The notes under the pieces were generated by a model. It did no database searches and was not told where the DNA came from. It saw nothing but the letters and a program-made list of their open reading frames with translations. 64,000 bases of DNA from assembly GCF_947500985.1 (NCBI RefSeq), contig NZ_CANMTX010000007.1, positions 1 to 64,000 on the forward strand, given 5' to 3'. The stretch is from an uncultured Maribacter sp. (lineage in GTDB: Bacteria > Bacteroidota > Bacteroidia > Flavobacteriales > Flavobacteriaceae). Each line of letters starts with the position of its first letter. Position 1 is the stretch's first letter. The position numbers and the translations under genes are program-made. Of the stretch, positions 62,635-64,000 are shown in pieces.

Positions 62635-64000
62635 ATGGAGTCAATGATGATTTACATGCCAATTCTTATGGCAGTATTAGGCCTAATTTACATGGGCATT
62701 AAAAGATCTTGGGTGATGAAACAACACGCCGGAGATGGAAAAATGAAAGAAATATCAGATCACATTTATGAAGGCGCCCTAGCCTTTTTAAGTGCGGAAT
62801 ATAGACTTCTGGCTATATTCGTGGTCGTTGTAAGTATTCTGCTTGCAATCGTTTCTTTCGTAGTGCCAACAACACATTGGCTAATTGTAATAGCATTTAT
62901 TTTTGGTGCTGTATTTTCTGCCTACGCAGGTAATATAGGTATGAAAATAGCAACTAAGACCAATGTAAGAACTACACAGGCAGCACGTACAAGTTTGCCT
63001 AATGCATTAAAAATATCTTTTGGTGGTGGTACTGTTATGGGACTTGGTGTTGCTGGTTTAGCAGTATTAGGACTTACGATATTCTTTATAGTATTCTTTC
63101 AGTTTTTTATGGGCGGTGTTTGGACATCGACTATGGATATGACAATAGTTTTAGAAACCCTTGCAGGTTTCTCTTTAGGTGCAGAGTCTATTGCGTTATT
63201 TGCTCGTGTAGGTGGCGGTATTTATACCAAAGCAGCCGATGTAGGTGCAGATTTAGTAGGTAAGGTAGAAGCTGGTATACCAGAAGATGATCCTCGAAAC
63301 CCAGCTACAATTGCCGATAATGTTGGTGATAACGTAGGTGACGTTGCTGGTATGGGTGCAGATTTATTTGGGTCATATGTAGCAACTGTTTTGGCAGCTA
63401 TGGTTTTGGGTAACTATGTAATTAAAGATATGGGTGGTAATATTACCGATGCCTTTGGTGGTATCGGACCGATATTATTGCCAATGGCAATTGCAGGTGC
63501 AGGTATTATTATATCTATCATCGGTACCATGTTGGTAAAAATAAAAAGCAACGATGCCAAAGAAGCTGAGGTAATGGGTGCTTTGAATATTGGTAACTGG
63601 ACATCAATTGTTCTGGTTGCAATCTCATGTTTTGGTTTGGTTACTTGGATGTTGCCTGAAACCATGAAAATGGAATTCTTTGGTGAAGGACTTTTAGAAA
63701 TATCTTCAATGCGTGTATTCTATGCCACTTTGGTAGGTTTAGTAGTAGGTGCAGTGATTTCTTCAGTAACAGAATATTATACAGGATTAGGGAAGTCTCC
63801 TATCCTAAAAATTGTACAGCAATCTTCAACAGGTGCGGGTACGAATATTATCGCAGGTTTGGCAACGGGTATGATTTCTACATTCCCATCAGTTTTATTG
63901 TTTGCAGGTGCTATTTGGGCATCTTATGCATTTGCAGGTTTTTACGGTGTTGCTTTGGCCGCCTCTGCAATGATGGCAACTACAGCTATGCAATTGGCGA
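62635..64000 (+). CDS. hppA: Membrane-bound ion-pumping pyrophosphatase, 5' part
   Basis: 455 codons are present and the gene continues past the window end. The protein uses pyrophosphate hydrolysis to pump ions across the inner membrane. Family marks: GGGIYTKAADVGADLVGKVE (pyrophosphate site) and DDPRNPATIADNVGDNVGD. The glutamate that marks ion specificity is absent from the two usual helix-6 positions (G246 and A250 in DLFGSYVA), but a Glu at 184 in GAESIALF of helix 5 fits the position described for Flavobacterium-type H+ pumps, as I recall. ATG 62635 is the first of several Met codons. Confidence 0.93.
   Translation, partial: MESMMIYMPILMAVLGLIYMGIKRSWVMKQHAGDGKMKEISDHIYEGALAFLSAEYRLLAIFVVVVSILLAIVSFVVPTTHWLIVIAFIFGAVFSAYAGNIGMKIATKTNVRTTQAARTSLPNALKISFGGGTVMGLGVAGLAVLGLTIFFIVFFQFFMGGVWTSTMDMTIVLETLAGFSLGAESIALFARVGGGIYTKAADVGADLVGKVEAGIPEDDPRNPATIADNVGDNVGDVAGMGADLFGSYVATVLAAMVLGNYVIKDMGGNITDAFGGIGPILLPMAIAGAGIIISIIGTMLVKIKSNDAKEAEVMGALNIGNWTSIVLVAISCFGLVTWMLPETMKMEFFGEGLLEISSMRVFYATLVGLVVGAVISSVTEYYTGLGKSPILKIVQQSSTGAGTNIIAGLATGMISTFPSVLLFAGAIWASYAFAGFYGVALAASAMMATTAMQLA

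Noticed and set aside
1..64000. CRISPR arrays, insertion sequences, prophage or integrase genes
   Set aside because: I looked for regularly spaced repeats, transposase/integrase motifs and phage genes and saw none.

Overview
The window reads as chromosomal DNA of an AT-rich, probably marine and algae-associated member of the Flavobacteriaceae (Zobellia/Maribacter-like; genus not resolvable here). The evidence is gliding lipoprotein GldJ with type IX secretion protein PorV, a SusC/SusD pair with two PL7 alginate lyases, promoters of the Bacteroidota type (TAnnTTTG at -7), few Shine-Dalgarno sites, and Flavobacteria-type families (DUF5686, PafA phosphatase, DUF389, 2TM protein).

Layout. 1-90: 3' end of a 5S rRNA gene and its terminator, i.e. 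the end of an rRNA operon. 0.5-6.5 kb (minus): gltD and gltB, the two glutamate synthase subunits. 6.8-7.9 kb (minus): acyl-CoA dehydrogenase. 8.3-12.9 kb (plus): NhaD antiporter, then exbB-exbD-tonB-folC. 12.98-25.02 kb: an alginate-uptake island (susC, susD, PKD surface lipoprotein, two PL7 lyases, a FadR-type GntR regulator, a degenerate Nramp-like transporter) bracketed by two tRNA-Val genes, TAC and GAC. 25.2-30.6 kb: a CusA/CusB-type Cu/Ag efflux pair. 30.6-33.6 kb (minus): murF and gldJ. 34.0-43.6 kb (plus): porV, cdd, pdhA, pdhC, M28 peptidase, SDR, SprT-like protein, manC, DUF389 protein. 43.6-45.1 kb (minus): MlaF/MlaE-type ABC pair. 45.2-50.2 kb: pafA and murI (plus), folA and a 2TM protein (minus), a class-V aminotransferase-fold protein and a small CBM48-like protein (plus). 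50.2-58.2 kb (minus): egtD, egtB, a secreted TonB_C protein, thyA, a CNT nucleoside transporter, a bifunctional-nuclease family protein, etfA, etfB. 58.3-64 kb (plus): pdhB, a DUF5686 outer-membrane protein, soluble pyrophosphatase ppa, and the 5' part of membrane pyrophosphatase hppA, which runs off the window.

How it fits together. The island encodes the outer part of alginate use: lyases cut the polymer, the SusCD/PKD surface complex binds and imports oligomers using TonB-ExbBD energy, and the GntR protein probably represses the locus. Two copies of the palindrome TGGTAAACCA lie on and just after the susC -7 element. The cytoplasmic steps (PL17 lyase, KdgF, DEH reductase, KDG kinase, KDPG aldolase) are not in the window. 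The Nramp-like protein beside the regulator has lost the usual metal-binding motifs and may carry something other than metal; this is the most novel candidate here. Other points of interest are a 22-bp perfect palindrome between etfB and pdhB, the absence of porU between gldJ and porV, a displaced gate glutamate in HppA, and an EgtE-like PLP-fold protein near egtD/egtB. No CRISPR array, transposase, integrase or phage gene was seen.
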